From NCBI GenBank assembly GCA_003563465.1, contig PWVH01000037.1, positions 5,561 through 69,560 of the forward strand: a DNA stretch of 64,000 nucleotides. The letters are read 5' to 3'. Made by a program: the position numbers and the translations under genes. The notes under the pieces were generated by a model. That model had not been told where the DNA came from. It searched no databases and saw only the letters and a program-made list of their open reading frames with translations. This document shows positions 7,121 through 15,473 of the stretch, piece by piece. Each line of letters starts with the position of its first letter. The stretch's first letter is position 1. The stretch comes from Coriobacteriaceae bacterium (GTDB lineage Bacteria > Actinomycetota > Coriobacteriia > Anaerosomatales > SLCP01).

Positions 7121-9439
7121 ATGAAGCATATTCGCAAAGCCGTCATCGCGTTCTGTTCTGTTGCCGTCGCTCTAGCTGCATTGCCCTCCGCGTCGCCGGC
7201 GGAAGAGCTTCCCGTAGCTCGAGTAGTGTTGGTGCTTGCTCCCTATCTGCGGTGGAGTGACGTCGACTCGCAGTTGGCCCCGACGATTCACCGGCTGGCG
7301 GAGGAAGGGGCGATCGGCAACATCAACCTTCGTAGCCGGAGTCGCATCACGAGGGCCACAACACCTCTACAGGGCGCCCTTACTTTCTCGGCGGGGTCCT
7401 GGGCTGCGGCCGATCCTGCTGCGCCGCAGCCACACAGCGTCTCTGAGTACTACGAAGGTGGTTCGGCGTTCGACGCGTACGGACGGATGACGGGTGAGGA
7501 TGCGACGGGATACGACATAGTCTTCCTAGGCTTGCCCCGTACCGTCCGCTTCAACGAACAGGCTGGTACCCTGGCGATACGCCTGGGTGCTCTCGGTCAG
7601 GCGATCAGCGATGCAGGTGGCGTGACCGGTGCTGTGGGCAACTCGGATTCAGGATACGAGGTGCGAGGGCTATGGCGCAACCGTCCGGCGGCCGCTGTGG
7701 CGATGGACGAAGCGGGCCGGGTGCATCTTGGTGACGTATCGAGCAATCTCTTGGTCAACGACCCGGATGCCCCCTTCGGATTCGCGACGGACATGGATGT
7801 GTTCGGAAGCGAGTACCTGCGCGTGCTCGAGGGAGCGGAAGCTGCAGGTGGATCATCGTTCATCGTGTTGGATGCCGGAGATCCTCACAGGGCACGGGAG
7901 TTTGCGGTCGACGTCACGCCTGAAGTCGCCGAGGACCATCGGCTTGCCGCAGTGCGCACGCTCGACGAAGTGGTCCGACTGGCCGCCGACACACTACCGC
8001 GCGACGGTCTGTTGGTGGTTCTGCCTCAGGTGGTTGCCGCGGAAAGTGGCGCAGTGACGGGTTTCGGACCTGCCATCGTTTACGGGCCGGGATGGTCGGG
8101 TTATCTGAGTTCGTCTTCGACACAGCGTCGGGGCTTGGTTACCAATCTCGATGTAGCCGCCACGGTGCTCACCGAGATGGGAATCGATGTTCCGGTGGAG
8201 GTTCTCGGCAACCCCATGGTTGCCGATGGGACCTTGCTGCCGGCCGAAGACAGGATTGAGGTCCTTAGGGCTGATGACGCGACCGCAGTGGCCATCGACG
8301 GTGTCAGGGCTCCGGTGGTGAACTGGTTCATCGCCTTGACCACGATAGTGCTGCTACTGTGCACTGTGGTTCTCTTGCGCGCCCGGCGGTGGCCGGATCG
8401 AGTCGTCACAAGCGTCTCTGCGCTGGGTCGCAAGGTCTTGCTTCTCCCGCTGGCCGTTCCTCCAGCATCACTCCTGATGTTCATCGTCGATTCGCGGCCA
8501 GAATCGTCGGGCGACGCGATCGTAGCTTTCTCGATCGCTCTGGCTGGCGTATGGGTTGCCGGACTCTCTTTCGAGCGCTTCGCGGGCGAACGCATGGCGG
8601 TCATAGCGCTGAGTCTGCTGGGAGCGGCGATTCTGACGGTCGATCAGTTCGTCGGGGCTCCACTGTCCTTCACCGGTTTCTTGAGTTATTCACCACTACT
8701 TGCTGCCCGCTATTACGGTCTTGGTAATGAGGGTGCAGCCCTTCTGTTCGGGGCTGCCGCAATCGGAACAGCTTTGCTTCTCGACGAGTGTCGCAGAGGA
8801 GAACACAAACGCGCGCTAGGGCTTTGGGGCGTTCCGATCATAGGTCTGTTGGTCACGTGGGTAGGCGCGTCTCCGACTCTAGGTGCCAATATCGCGGTGG
8901 CTTTCTGGAGTGTCGTGGGGTTCGGAGCGATGTGGGCGATATACAACGAGATCCGTATCGACTGGCGCGTTATCGTCAGCGCTCTTCTGATCGTCGCAGT
9001 TCTCATAGCGATCTTCTCGTTCATCGATCTAAGAGCCGAGCCCGGTGAGCGATCTCACCTGGCGCGTGCATGGGAGAGCATGTCCAAAGGCGGCATCTCG
9101 GAGCTGTGGCTCATAGTCGTCAGGAAGGCCGAAACCAACATCCGAGTCCTGACTCACACCAACTGGACCTATCTGCTGATCGCCGTTCTTGCGTTCCTCG
9201 GCTTCATGCGTTGGCGTCCACAAGGTGACTTCGCTGCGACGCTTGAAGAGAACCCCGGCTTCTCCGCAGGGATGGCAGGATGTCTCATCGGCGGGCTTGC
9301 GGCGTATGTGACCGAGGACTCGGGAATCGTTCTTCCCGCACTCATCGTGCTCTATGTAGGCGTGGGCATCTTGCATCTTATGCTGGCTCGGCTGCCTAAG
9401 GCGGTGGCCGAGGATAGAGCTGAGGAACAGACTTGCTGA
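7121..9439 (+). CDS. Secreted alkaline-phosphatase-like domain fused to a polytopic membrane domain
   Basis: 772 residues. A signal peptide (about 1-27, ending ASPAEE) leads to a domain to about residue 395. That domain has features of the alkaline phosphatase/phosphoglycerate mutase fold, mainly GLVTNLDVAATVLTEMGID near its end and LDAGDPHRA. The usual metal-ligand set is not clearly present, so activity is doubtful. About ten membrane helices fill 399-760, with the motif ARYYGLGNE near 529-537, which I recall from uncharacterised Firmicutes and Actinobacteria proteins. GGAGGAAGG upstream of ATG 7121 fixes the start; the frame is open further upstream but without a better site. It overlaps the next gene. 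Function is unknown; context suggests envelope polymer assembly. Confidence 0.75.
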   Translation: MKHIRKAVIAFCSVAVALAALPSASPAEELPVARVVLVLAPYLRWSDVDSQLAPTIHRLAEEGAIGNINLRSRSRITRATTPLQGALTFSAGSWAAADPAAPQPHSVSEYYEGGSAFDAYGRMTGEDATGYDIVFLGLPRTVRFNEQAGTLAIRLGALGQAISDAGGVTGAVGNSDSGYEVRGLWRNRPAAAVAMDEAGRVHLGDVSSNLLVNDPDAPFGFATDMDVFGSEYLRVLEGAEAAGGSSFIVLDAGDPHRAREFAVDVTPEVAEDHRLAAVRTLDEVVRLAADTLPRDGLLVVLPQVVAAESGAVTGFGPAIVYGPGWSGYLSSSSTQRRGLVTNLDVAATVLTEMGIDVPVEVLGNPMVADGTLLPAEDRIEVLRADDATAVAIDGVRAPVVNWFIALTTIVLLLCTVVLLRARRWPDRVVTSVSALGRKVLLLPLAVPPASLLMFIVDSRPESSGDAIVAFSIALAGVWVAGLSFERFAGERMAVIALSLLGAAILTVDQFVGAPLSFTGFLSYSPLLAARYYGLGNEGAALLFGAAAIGTALLLDECRRGEHKRALGLWGVPIIGLLVTWVGASPTLGANIAVAFWSVVGFGAMWAIYNEIRIDWRVIVSALLIVAVLIAIFSFIDLRAEPGERSHLARAWESMSKGGISELWLIVVRKAETNIRVLTHTNWTYLLIAVLAFLGFMRWRPQGDFAATLEENPGFSAGMAGCLIGGLAAYVTEDSGIVLPALIVLYVGVGILHLMLARLPKAVAEDRAEEQTC

Positions 9440-10440
9440 GCAGCACGACCATCTATTCCGTGATGATTCCTGCGGTCGCTGTGTTTACGGGCGTGCTTGT
9501 CCCGTGGGCCGGAATGCGCATGATGGTCCCCGCACTGCGCTCGGTGGCGCGCACCGTGCGCAACTATCGTGGGCGTGAAGTATGCCTCGGTCTGGGATTG
9601 GTGTGGGTGTTCTGGACGGCGGGCTCGGTGGCCTTTGCGGCGTTCATAGTCATCTGTGAGCGGATCATCGAGGCGAGGCTGGACGCATGGTTGTCAAGTT
9701 CGCATCTGCTGCTGGCCTTCATGGTGTTCGGCGGGTTCGTATTCGGTCTTATCGATGATGCATTTGGCAATTCGGAACACAGGGGGTTTCGCGGTCACCT
9801 TGCGGAGTTGACGAAAGGAAGACTCACAACGGGCTCGCTCAAGCTCTTCGGCATAGGCGTTCTTTCGTTTGCTGGTGGCGCAATAGTCAGTGGCATGAGA
9901 CACGACCGCATCGGGGTCTTGGATAGCATCCAGAGTGTGGGGCCATGGCTCTCGAATGTTCTGCCTGCCGCGGTCGTGATCGCTCTCGGCGCAAACACGA
10001 TAAACCTCCTTGACGTGCGTCCAGGACGCGCTCTGAAGGGCTATCTCGCTCTGTCGTTTCTCGGCATCGGCTTGTTGACGTGGTTCGGGCCGATGTTCGC
10101 AGGCACCATCCAAAGTGGTAGCCAAGGCGTCGCATCGAGCGAATTGCTTGCGCTGACGGCGTTCGTCATTGGTCCGGCGACCGCTGTTTGGCGCTACGAC
10201 CTAGGCGAATGCTGCATGCTCGGGGATGCCGGTGCCAACGCGGCCGGCATGTGTGCGGCGACGCTCGTCGCGATAAGCCTGCCCCCAAGCGGGCTCCTGA
10301 TAGTCGCGGCGATACTCCTCGGCCTGAATCTCGCCTCGGAGAGAGTATCGTTTTCTGCAGTGATCGAGCGAACGCGCCCGCTAGCCTGGCTCGACTCGCT
10401 TGGAAGACTACAAGATGCCGAGGCAAAAACGGAAGAATGA
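9433..10440 (+). CDS. Divergent MraY/WecA-like membrane protein
   Basis: 335 residues with about ten hydrophobic helices. Three cytosolic motifs echo polyprenyl-phosphate sugar-phosphate transferases. GLIDDAFG has Asp108-Asp109 (the DD of MraY), NLLDVRPG has Asn191 and Asp194 (compare NLTDGLDG), and GDAGANAAG at 264-272 compares with GDTGSLxLG. The Lys of DDxxK and the C-terminal HHH motif of MraY are absent, so the substrate is probably not UDP-MurNAc-pentapeptide. The TTG start at 9433 overlaps the upstream stop. It is paired with the 7121 gene in one transcript near murJ; a role in a lipid-linked glycan is inferred. Confidence 0.72.
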   Translation: MLSSTTIYSVMIPAVAVFTGVLVPWAGMRMMVPALRSVARTVRNYRGREVCLGLGLVWVFWTAGSVAFAAFIVICERIIEARLDAWLSSSHLLLAFMVFGGFVFGLIDDAFGNSEHRGFRGHLAELTKGRLTTGSLKLFGIGVLSFAGGAIVSGMRHDRIGVLDSIQSVGPWLSNVLPAAVVIALGANTINLLDVRPGRALKGYLALSFLGIGLLTWFGPMFAGTIQSGSQGVASSELLALTAFVIGPATAVWRYDLGECCMLGDAGANAAGMCAATLVAISLPPSGLLIVAAILLGLNLASERVSFSAVIERTRPLAWLDSLGRLQDAEAKTEE

Positions 10441-10465
10441 GGGCCCGCGTGTCGTTTCGCGCGGG

Positions 10466-10471
10466 TAGAAT
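10466..10471 (+). promoter_or_regulatory. Candidate -10 element for pyrG
   Basis: TAGAAT (5 of 6) lies 50 bases before the pyrG ATG. It comes directly after a 6-bp GC stem (10444-10449 with 10460-10465) that could end the upstream transcript. No clear -35 is seen. Confidence 0.33.
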
Positions 10472-10521
10472 GACAAAGGGGACATGAGAGGGCCGAGGCG
10501 GACGGAGGCTGGATCCGACAG

Positions 10522-12135
10522 ATGGCGAAACACATATTCGTGACCGGTGGTGTGGTGAGTTCGCTCGGCAAGGGGATAACCGCGGCTTCTCTCGGGCGCC
10601 TGCTGAAGTCTCGTGGCCTGAAGGTCACCATCCAGAAGCTCGACCCTTACCTCAATGTAGATCCAGGCACGATGAGCCCGTTCCAACACGGCGAGGTGTT
10701 CGTCACGGATGACGGAGGGGAAACAGACCTCGATCTCGGACACTACGAGCGCTTCATCGACGAGCCTCTTGCACGTGATTGCAGCGTGACCGCTGGATCC
10801 ATCTATCAGACCGTCGTCACCAAGGAACGGCGCGGTGACTTCCTCGGCGGCACGGTACAAGTGATTCCGCACGTTACCAACGAGATCAAGGATCGCATCA
10901 CACGTCTTGCGGAGCAGACGAAACCAGACGTGATAATCACCGAAGTGGGTGGCACTGTCGGCGATATCGAATCTCTGCCGTTCATCGAGGCTATCCGCCA
11001 GTTGAAGAAGGATGTCGGTGCTGCTGACGTATGCTACATCCACGTCACTCTGGTACCCTACATCGCTACCTCGGCGGAGCTGAAGACCAAGCCCACTCAG
11101 CACTCTGTCAAGGAACTGCGCTCGATCGGTATCCAACCGGACTTCATAGTGTGCCGTTCGGACCGGTCCATCGACGCGAGCATACGGCGCAAGATAGCAC
11201 TCTTCTGCGACGTGGACCCCGAGGCGGTCGTCAGCGCTCAGGATGCGACCTCGATATACGAGGTTCCCCTACACCTTCGTGAACAGGGTCTCGATGAGAT
11301 GGTGATCGAGCGCCTGGATCTTGAGTGCGGCCTGCCCGACATGGACGAGTGGGAGTCATTCGTCTCCCACTCGGCATCGCTTTCCGACAACGTCGACATC
11401 GCACTGGTCGGGAAGTACGTGAAGTTGCCCGATGCCTACTTGTCGATCACCGAAGCCCTCGATCACGCTGGGATATTCCACGATCACAACGTCGCCGTGC
11501 ACTGGCTCGATGCGGAAAGCCTCACCCCTGAAGAAGTTGACAGGATTCTGTCGAAGATGGACGGGATATTGGTGCCTGGGGGTTTCGGCATCCGGGGGAT
11601 CGAAGGGAAGGTGCGTGCGACGCGGTTTGCTCGTGAAAACGACGTCCCGTTCCTTGGAATATGTCTCGGGATGCAGGTGGCTGTGGTCGAGTTCGCCAGG
11701 CATGTGGCCGGACTCGAAGGTGCGAACTCGGCCGAGTTCGAACCCGCCGCCGAGCATCCTGTCATCGACCTGATGTACGAACAGCACGATCTGGCCGACA
11801 TGGGCGGAACCATGCGTCTTGGAGCCTACCCGTGCAAAGTCACGCCTGGGACTAAGGGATTCGAGGCGTACGGCGAGGAGGTCACATACGAACGCCATCG
11901 CCATCGCTTCGAAGTCAACAATGCCTACCGGCAACAGCTTGCCGATGCGGGACTTACGATAAGCGGGGTCTCGCCTGACGGCAAGCTGGTCGAGATGATC
12001 GAGCTGCCGAATCATTCCTGGTTCGTGGGCATGCAAGGTCATCCGGAGTTCAAGAGCAGGCCTACCCGTCCAGCACCGCTCTTCCGGGACTTCGTGGGTG
12101 CTGCGGTGGATTACAAGCACCGCAAAGAGGGCTGA
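10522..12135 (+). CDS. pyrG: CTP synthase
   Basis: A 537-residue enzyme that aminates UTP to CTP using glutamine and ATP. The synthetase domain (about 1-270) starts KHIFVTGGVVSSLGKG and contains KLDPYLNVDPGTMSPFQHGE. The glutamine amidotransferase domain (about 290-530) has the nucleophile Cys in LGICLGMQ and the His/Glu pair in GHPEFKSRP. Length is typical. It sits apart from the pyr operon at 53627-64000 and has its own candidate promoter. The M20 peptidase gene begins 6 bases after its stop. Confidence 0.97.
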   Translation: MAKHIFVTGGVVSSLGKGITAASLGRLLKSRGLKVTIQKLDPYLNVDPGTMSPFQHGEVFVTDDGGETDLDLGHYERFIDEPLARDCSVTAGSIYQTVVTKERRGDFLGGTVQVIPHVTNEIKDRITRLAEQTKPDVIITEVGGTVGDIESLPFIEAIRQLKKDVGAADVCYIHVTLVPYIATSAELKTKPTQHSVKELRSIGIQPDFIVCRSDRSIDASIRRKIALFCDVDPEAVVSAQDATSIYEVPLHLREQGLDEMVIERLDLECGLPDMDEWESFVSHSASLSDNVDIALVGKYVKLPDAYLSITEALDHAGIFHDHNVAVHWLDAESLTPEEVDRILSKMDGILVPGGFGIRGIEGKVRATRFARENDVPFLGICLGMQVAVVEFARHVAGLEGANSAEFEPAAEHPVIDLMYEQHDLADMGGTMRLGAYPCKVTPGTKGFEAYGEEVTYERHRHRFEVNNAYRQQLADAGLTISGVSPDGKLVEMIELPNHSWFVGMQGHPEFKSRPTRPAPLFRDFVGAAVDYKHRKEG

Positions 12136-12141
12136 GCGGGC

Positions 12142-13266
12142 GTGGGCGCCGATCGGTTACTCGCGACATTCTTGGATCTGGTGCGCATAGACAGCCCTTC
12201 GGGCTTTGAAGCGGCTGTTGCCGGATACTGTGCTGAAGCCCTCAGATCGATGGGCTTCAGCGTGCGGACGGATGCGACCGCTGCGCTCACTGGCTCGAAC
12301 ACTGGAAACCTCATCGCCAAGCTTCCGGGCACGTCACCCGCTGCTCCGTCGCTCGTGCTTGCTGCCCATCTCGATTGCGTTCAGCCATGTGAGGGCGTGG
12401 AGCCGGTCGTGCGCGACGGAATCGTGTCCTCGGCCGGTTCGACAGTGCTGGGCGCAGACGACAAGGCCGGTATCGCTGTGATATTGGAGGGAGTCCGACG
12501 CGCCATCGAGGACGGAATCGAACGAGGACTGGTGCGGGTGATACTCACGGTAGGCGAAGAGGCCGGGCTTCAAGGCGCCAAGGCTCTAGATATGGACGAA
12601 GTGGCTGCCGACCTTTGTCTCGTGTTCGATGCAGACGGGAAGCCCGGCGGAATCGTGGTAGGCGCACCGACACACTACACCTTCGTTGCTGTCTTCGAAG
12701 GCCGCGCCGCGCATGCGGGCGTGGCACCCGAGGAAGGCTCATCCGCCCTCGTGATGGCCTCGCGCGCCGTGGTGGACATGGAGCTGGGCAGAATCGACGA
12801 CACGACGACCGCCAACGTAGGGACTATCGAGGGCGGAACGGCCACGAACGTCGTTCCGGCAAGGGTCACTCTCGCGGGAGAGTGCCGCTCGCTCGGTCGC
12901 GAGCGGGTCGAGGAGGTTCGCCAGGCGATGGATGCAGCGATGCGTACGGCAGCGCTTTCCCAAGACGGCCGGGTGGACGTGCAGTGGACTAAGGAGTACG
13001 ACGCCTACAATATGGACGAGGACGAGCCCGCACTGGCCTTGGTGCGTCTGGCGTGTTGCGATGTGGGGTTGACGCCGCGGCTCTTCACCACAGGCGGAGG
13101 CAGCGACGGAAGCATATTCGCTCGGTCGAAAACGCCGACGTTGGTGCTCTCCTGCGGGATGCAGTCCGTGCACTCTACTGAGGAGAGCATATCCGTGTCA
13201 GACTTGGAGTCGCTCGCAGCCCTGGTGCGGGAGATCATCGGCAGGTTGGCGGAGAGCCGGACATGA
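12142..13266 (+). CDS. M20-family metallopeptidase (PepT-like)
   Basis: A 374-residue di-zinc hydrolase of the M20/M25/M40 family. Metal-site motifs are visible: the AAHLDCV His/Asp, LGADDKAG Asp, VGEEAGL Glu pair, FDADG Asp and the late His in SVHSTEE. The dimerisation domain between has AHAGVAPEEGSSA. It most resembles the PepT-like group that neighbours xerD in Firmicutes and Actinobacteria. The substrate is likely small peptides or an acyl-amino acid, unproven. It starts at GTG 12142 and overlaps the next gene by ATGA. Confidence 0.88.
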   Translation: MGADRLLATFLDLVRIDSPSGFEAAVAGYCAEALRSMGFSVRTDATAALTGSNTGNLIAKLPGTSPAAPSLVLAAHLDCVQPCEGVEPVVRDGIVSSAGSTVLGADDKAGIAVILEGVRRAIEDGIERGLVRVILTVGEEAGLQGAKALDMDEVAADLCLVFDADGKPGGIVVGAPTHYTFVAVFEGRAAHAGVAPEEGSSALVMASRAVVDMELGRIDDTTTANVGTIEGGTATNVVPARVTLAGECRSLGRERVEEVRQAMDAAMRTAALSQDGRVDVQWTKEYDAYNMDEDEPALALVRLACCDVGLTPRLFTTGGGSDGSIFARSKTPTLVLSCGMQSVHSTEESISVSDLESLAALVREIIGRLAESRT

Positions 13267-14366
13267 GACTCATCTGGGCGACGGTCTCCTCGGTCGAACA
13301 CGAGACCGAGTCCCTGCAACATCTCACCGTGGCGCTCGACGATGGCTCAGATGGTCTTGCGATCTCGTATCGTATTCTGGGGGCGCGATGCATGCTTGGC
13401 GATCGAGTACTGCTCAACACAACGGCTGTCGATCTCGGCCTTGGGACAGGGGGGACACACTTCGTGCTCGCCCGTCTGGGTACGCCTGAAGGAGTGGCAT
13501 TCGACACTTCTTCGGGGGGTCACGTCATGAAGCTGCGTTACACCCCGCTTCAGACGGACGTGTTCTCGATCGAAGAGCCGAACAGCCCTCATCACTCAGT
13601 GATGTCCGCAGCGACGGAGCTCGATGACATGCCTGTGGCATGTTGCGGCCTGCACAGCCAAGTCCCTCTGGTCGCTGCCGCCGTCAAACAGGTGGATGCG
13701 GAACTCAAAGTCGCTTACGTCATGAGCGATTTCGCAGCGCTTCCGTTCGCGCTTTCCGAGATCGTGCGTGCAGCGGTCGACGCCGGGTTGATCGACGGGT
13801 CGATCACTTGCGGTCAGGCGTTCGGTGGTGACTACGAAGCCGTCAACGTGCACTCCGCGCTGTTGGCCTCTCGCCACGTGGTCAAGGCTGACGTAGCGAT
13901 AGTGGGAGTGGGTCCGGGCGTGCTGGGCACCGCCACTCCCTTCGGGCATGGGGGCGTCGCTCAAGGCGAGGCGATCAATGCTGTCGCGGCTTTGGGAGGC
14001 GTGCCCGTCGCGGTCCTTCGGGTCTCTTCTGTCGACGATCGTGAGCGGCACAGAGGTGTCAGTCATCACTCGCTTACCGCTCTGACTCGCGTGGCTCTCG
14101 CGCCAGCCATTGTAGCCATGCCTCGTCTTCCCACCGAACTTGTTCGCGCGATCGAGGAGGTACTCGAAGCCGGAGGGGTCTGGCAACGCCACAACCGGGT
14201 CTACGCCGAGCGAGATGACTGCCTGTCACCCGAGATGCGTGGCTTGCGAGTGAGCACCATGGGGCGAGGACCCGAAGACGATCCGGTGTTCTTTGCAGCA
14301 GCGTATGCCGCAGGCGAGGTATGTGCGCGCGTAGCAAATGGAAGCTTGCCGCTCTCTTCTCTATGA
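13263..14366 (+). CDS. DUF3866 family protein
   Basis: A 367-residue soluble protein of the DUF3866 family, whose function is not known to me. The conserved opening has Gly-rich LGLGTGGTHFVLAR and the strand-rich HVMKLRYTPLQTDV. The centre has GVGPGVLGTATPFGHGG, a segment suggestive of a phosphate or nucleotide-binding loop, though no family assignment follows from it. It overlaps the peptidase gene upstream by ATGA. xerD follows after about 54 bases, an arrangement seen in other Gram-positive genomes. Confidence 0.85.
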   Translation: MRLIWATVSSVEHETESLQHLTVALDDGSDGLAISYRILGARCMLGDRVLLNTTAVDLGLGTGGTHFVLARLGTPEGVAFDTSSGGHVMKLRYTPLQTDVFSIEEPNSPHHSVMSAATELDDMPVACCGLHSQVPLVAAAVKQVDAELKVAYVMSDFAALPFALSEIVRAAVDAGLIDGSITCGQAFGGDYEAVNVHSALLASRHVVKADVAIVGVGPGVLGTATPFGHGGVAQGEAINAVAALGGVPVAVLRVSSVDDRERHRGVSHHSLTALTRVALAPAIVAMPRLPTELVRAIEEVLEAGGVWQRHNRVYAERDDCLSPEMRGLRVSTMGRGPEDDPVFFAAAYAAGEVCARVANGSLPLSSL

Positions 14367-14408
14367 GACACTCGATCAGCTTCGGGCGGCCGTGGCTGGC
14401 TGCAGGTG

Positions 14409-14414
14409 TATGAT
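14409..14414 (+). promoter_or_regulatory. Candidate -10 element for xerD
   Basis: TATGAT (5 of 6) ends 6 bases before ATG 14421, so a transcript could begin at the start codon. No Shine-Dalgarno sequence is present between them, which fits a leaderless message. No -35 is evident. Confidence 0.3.
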
Positions 14415-14420
14415 CGGTCT

Positions 14421-15341
14421 ATGAACCCGCTCTCTCTACATCCCTCCGCCGAGGAGTTCCTGTCGCATCTTGCCGTGGAAAGGGGCTCATCGCGACACAC
14501 GGTGGATGCCTATCGGCGTGATTTGGGGAAGTACCTCGCGGTGCTCCACGACCGTGGCGTAAGCGATCCAGCTCTATCCAGCCGTGACGACATCCAGGCT
14601 TTCGTAAGCCTTCTGAAGGACCGAGGGTTGTCGCCTGCCAGTATCGAGCGCGCGGTTTCCGCGCTGAGGAGCTTTCACAGCTTCCTCGTTCGCGAGGGCT
14701 TGGCCGAGGAGAACCCTGCTGGTCGGATCCCTTTGCCGAAGAAGCCCTCTCGTCTACCGGAAGCACTAAGCATCGAGGATGTCGAAAGAGTGCTTTCGCA
14801 GCCGTTTCCAGAAGGTCCGAGGGGACTTCGTGACCGCGCCATGCTGGAGGCTCTTTACGGGTGTGGCCTGCGGGTAAGCGAACTCGTGGCGCTCGACCTG
14901 TCCGACTTCGACCTCACCGAAGGCTTCCTCAAGGCCTGCGGCAAGGGCGGAAAGGAGCGCATCGTTCCGCTGGCAGGAATGGCTGAACGGGCGGTTTCCG
15001 GCTATCTGGAGCAAGGCCGTCCCGCTCTTCACACCAAGAAGGGCGTTTCCCGTGTCGATCCCTCGGCAGTGTTCTTGAACGTAAGAGGGGGTAGGCTTAC
15101 GCGCCGCGCCGTCTTCGATATCGTGCGTGAGTATGGCAAGCGTGTCGGTGTAGAGCTACATCCACATATGCTGAGACATTCGTTCGCTACCCATCTGTTG
15201 GAGGGGGGCGCCGATCTGCGAGCACTGCAGGAGATGCTCGGGCACGCGGACATCTCCACGACGCAGGTATACACGCACGTAGACATATCTCACCTGCGCG
15301 AGGAGTACCTTTCGACCCATCCGCGTGCCGGGCTGAGGTAA
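14421..15341 (+). CDS. xerD: Site-specific tyrosine recombinase XerD
   Basis: 306 residues. An N-terminal SAM-like core-binding domain contains FLSHLAVERGSSRHTVDAYR and the C-terminal catalytic domain starts near residue 105. The catalytic set is visible: Arg in GCGLRVSELVAL, Lys in GKGGKERIVPL, HxxR in HPHMLRHSFATHLL, His in LGHADISTT, and the Tyr nucleophile in QVYTHV. With XerC or alone, this enzyme resolves chromosome dimers at dif during division. ATG 14421 is preferred; a GTG at 14406 is in frame but has no ribosome site. No partner recombinase is in the window. Confidence 0.92.
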   Translation: MNPLSLHPSAEEFLSHLAVERGSSRHTVDAYRRDLGKYLAVLHDRGVSDPALSSRDDIQAFVSLLKDRGLSPASIERAVSALRSFHSFLVREGLAEENPAGRIPLPKKPSRLPEALSIEDVERVLSQPFPEGPRGLRDRAMLEALYGCGLRVSELVALDLSDFDLTEGFLKACGKGGKERIVPLAGMAERAVSGYLEQGRPALHTKKGVSRVDPSAVFLNVRGGRLTRRAVFDIVREYGKRVGVELHPHMLRHSFATHLLEGGADLRALQEMLGHADISTTQVYTHVDISHLREEYLSTHPRAGLR

Positions 15342-15424
15342 GCCGACATGCATACGCCGGCTAGTCCGTCTGATCGCGCGACAGCGGTCAACAAGAAAAC
15401 GATGGTGTGGCCGGAAGGAAGGTA

Positions 15425-15430
15425 TAGAAT
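15425..15430 (+). promoter_or_regulatory. Candidate -10 element for the BMP transporter operon
   Basis: TAGAAT (5 of 6), within GGTATAGAATG, lies 43 bases before GTG 15474 in a 132-base gap. The -35 region is poor. A strong GGAGGAGG site follows at about 15457-15465. Confidence 0.38.
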
Positions 15431-15473
15431 GAATAACAACAGCGGGTTCGTGCATCGGAGGAGGGAGATCTGA

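Noticed and set aside
10441..10521. B. subtilis-like reiterative-transcription control of pyrG
   Set aside because: The predicted start near 10478 reads GGGGAC rather than GGGC, and I see no terminator in the short leader that would respond to it.
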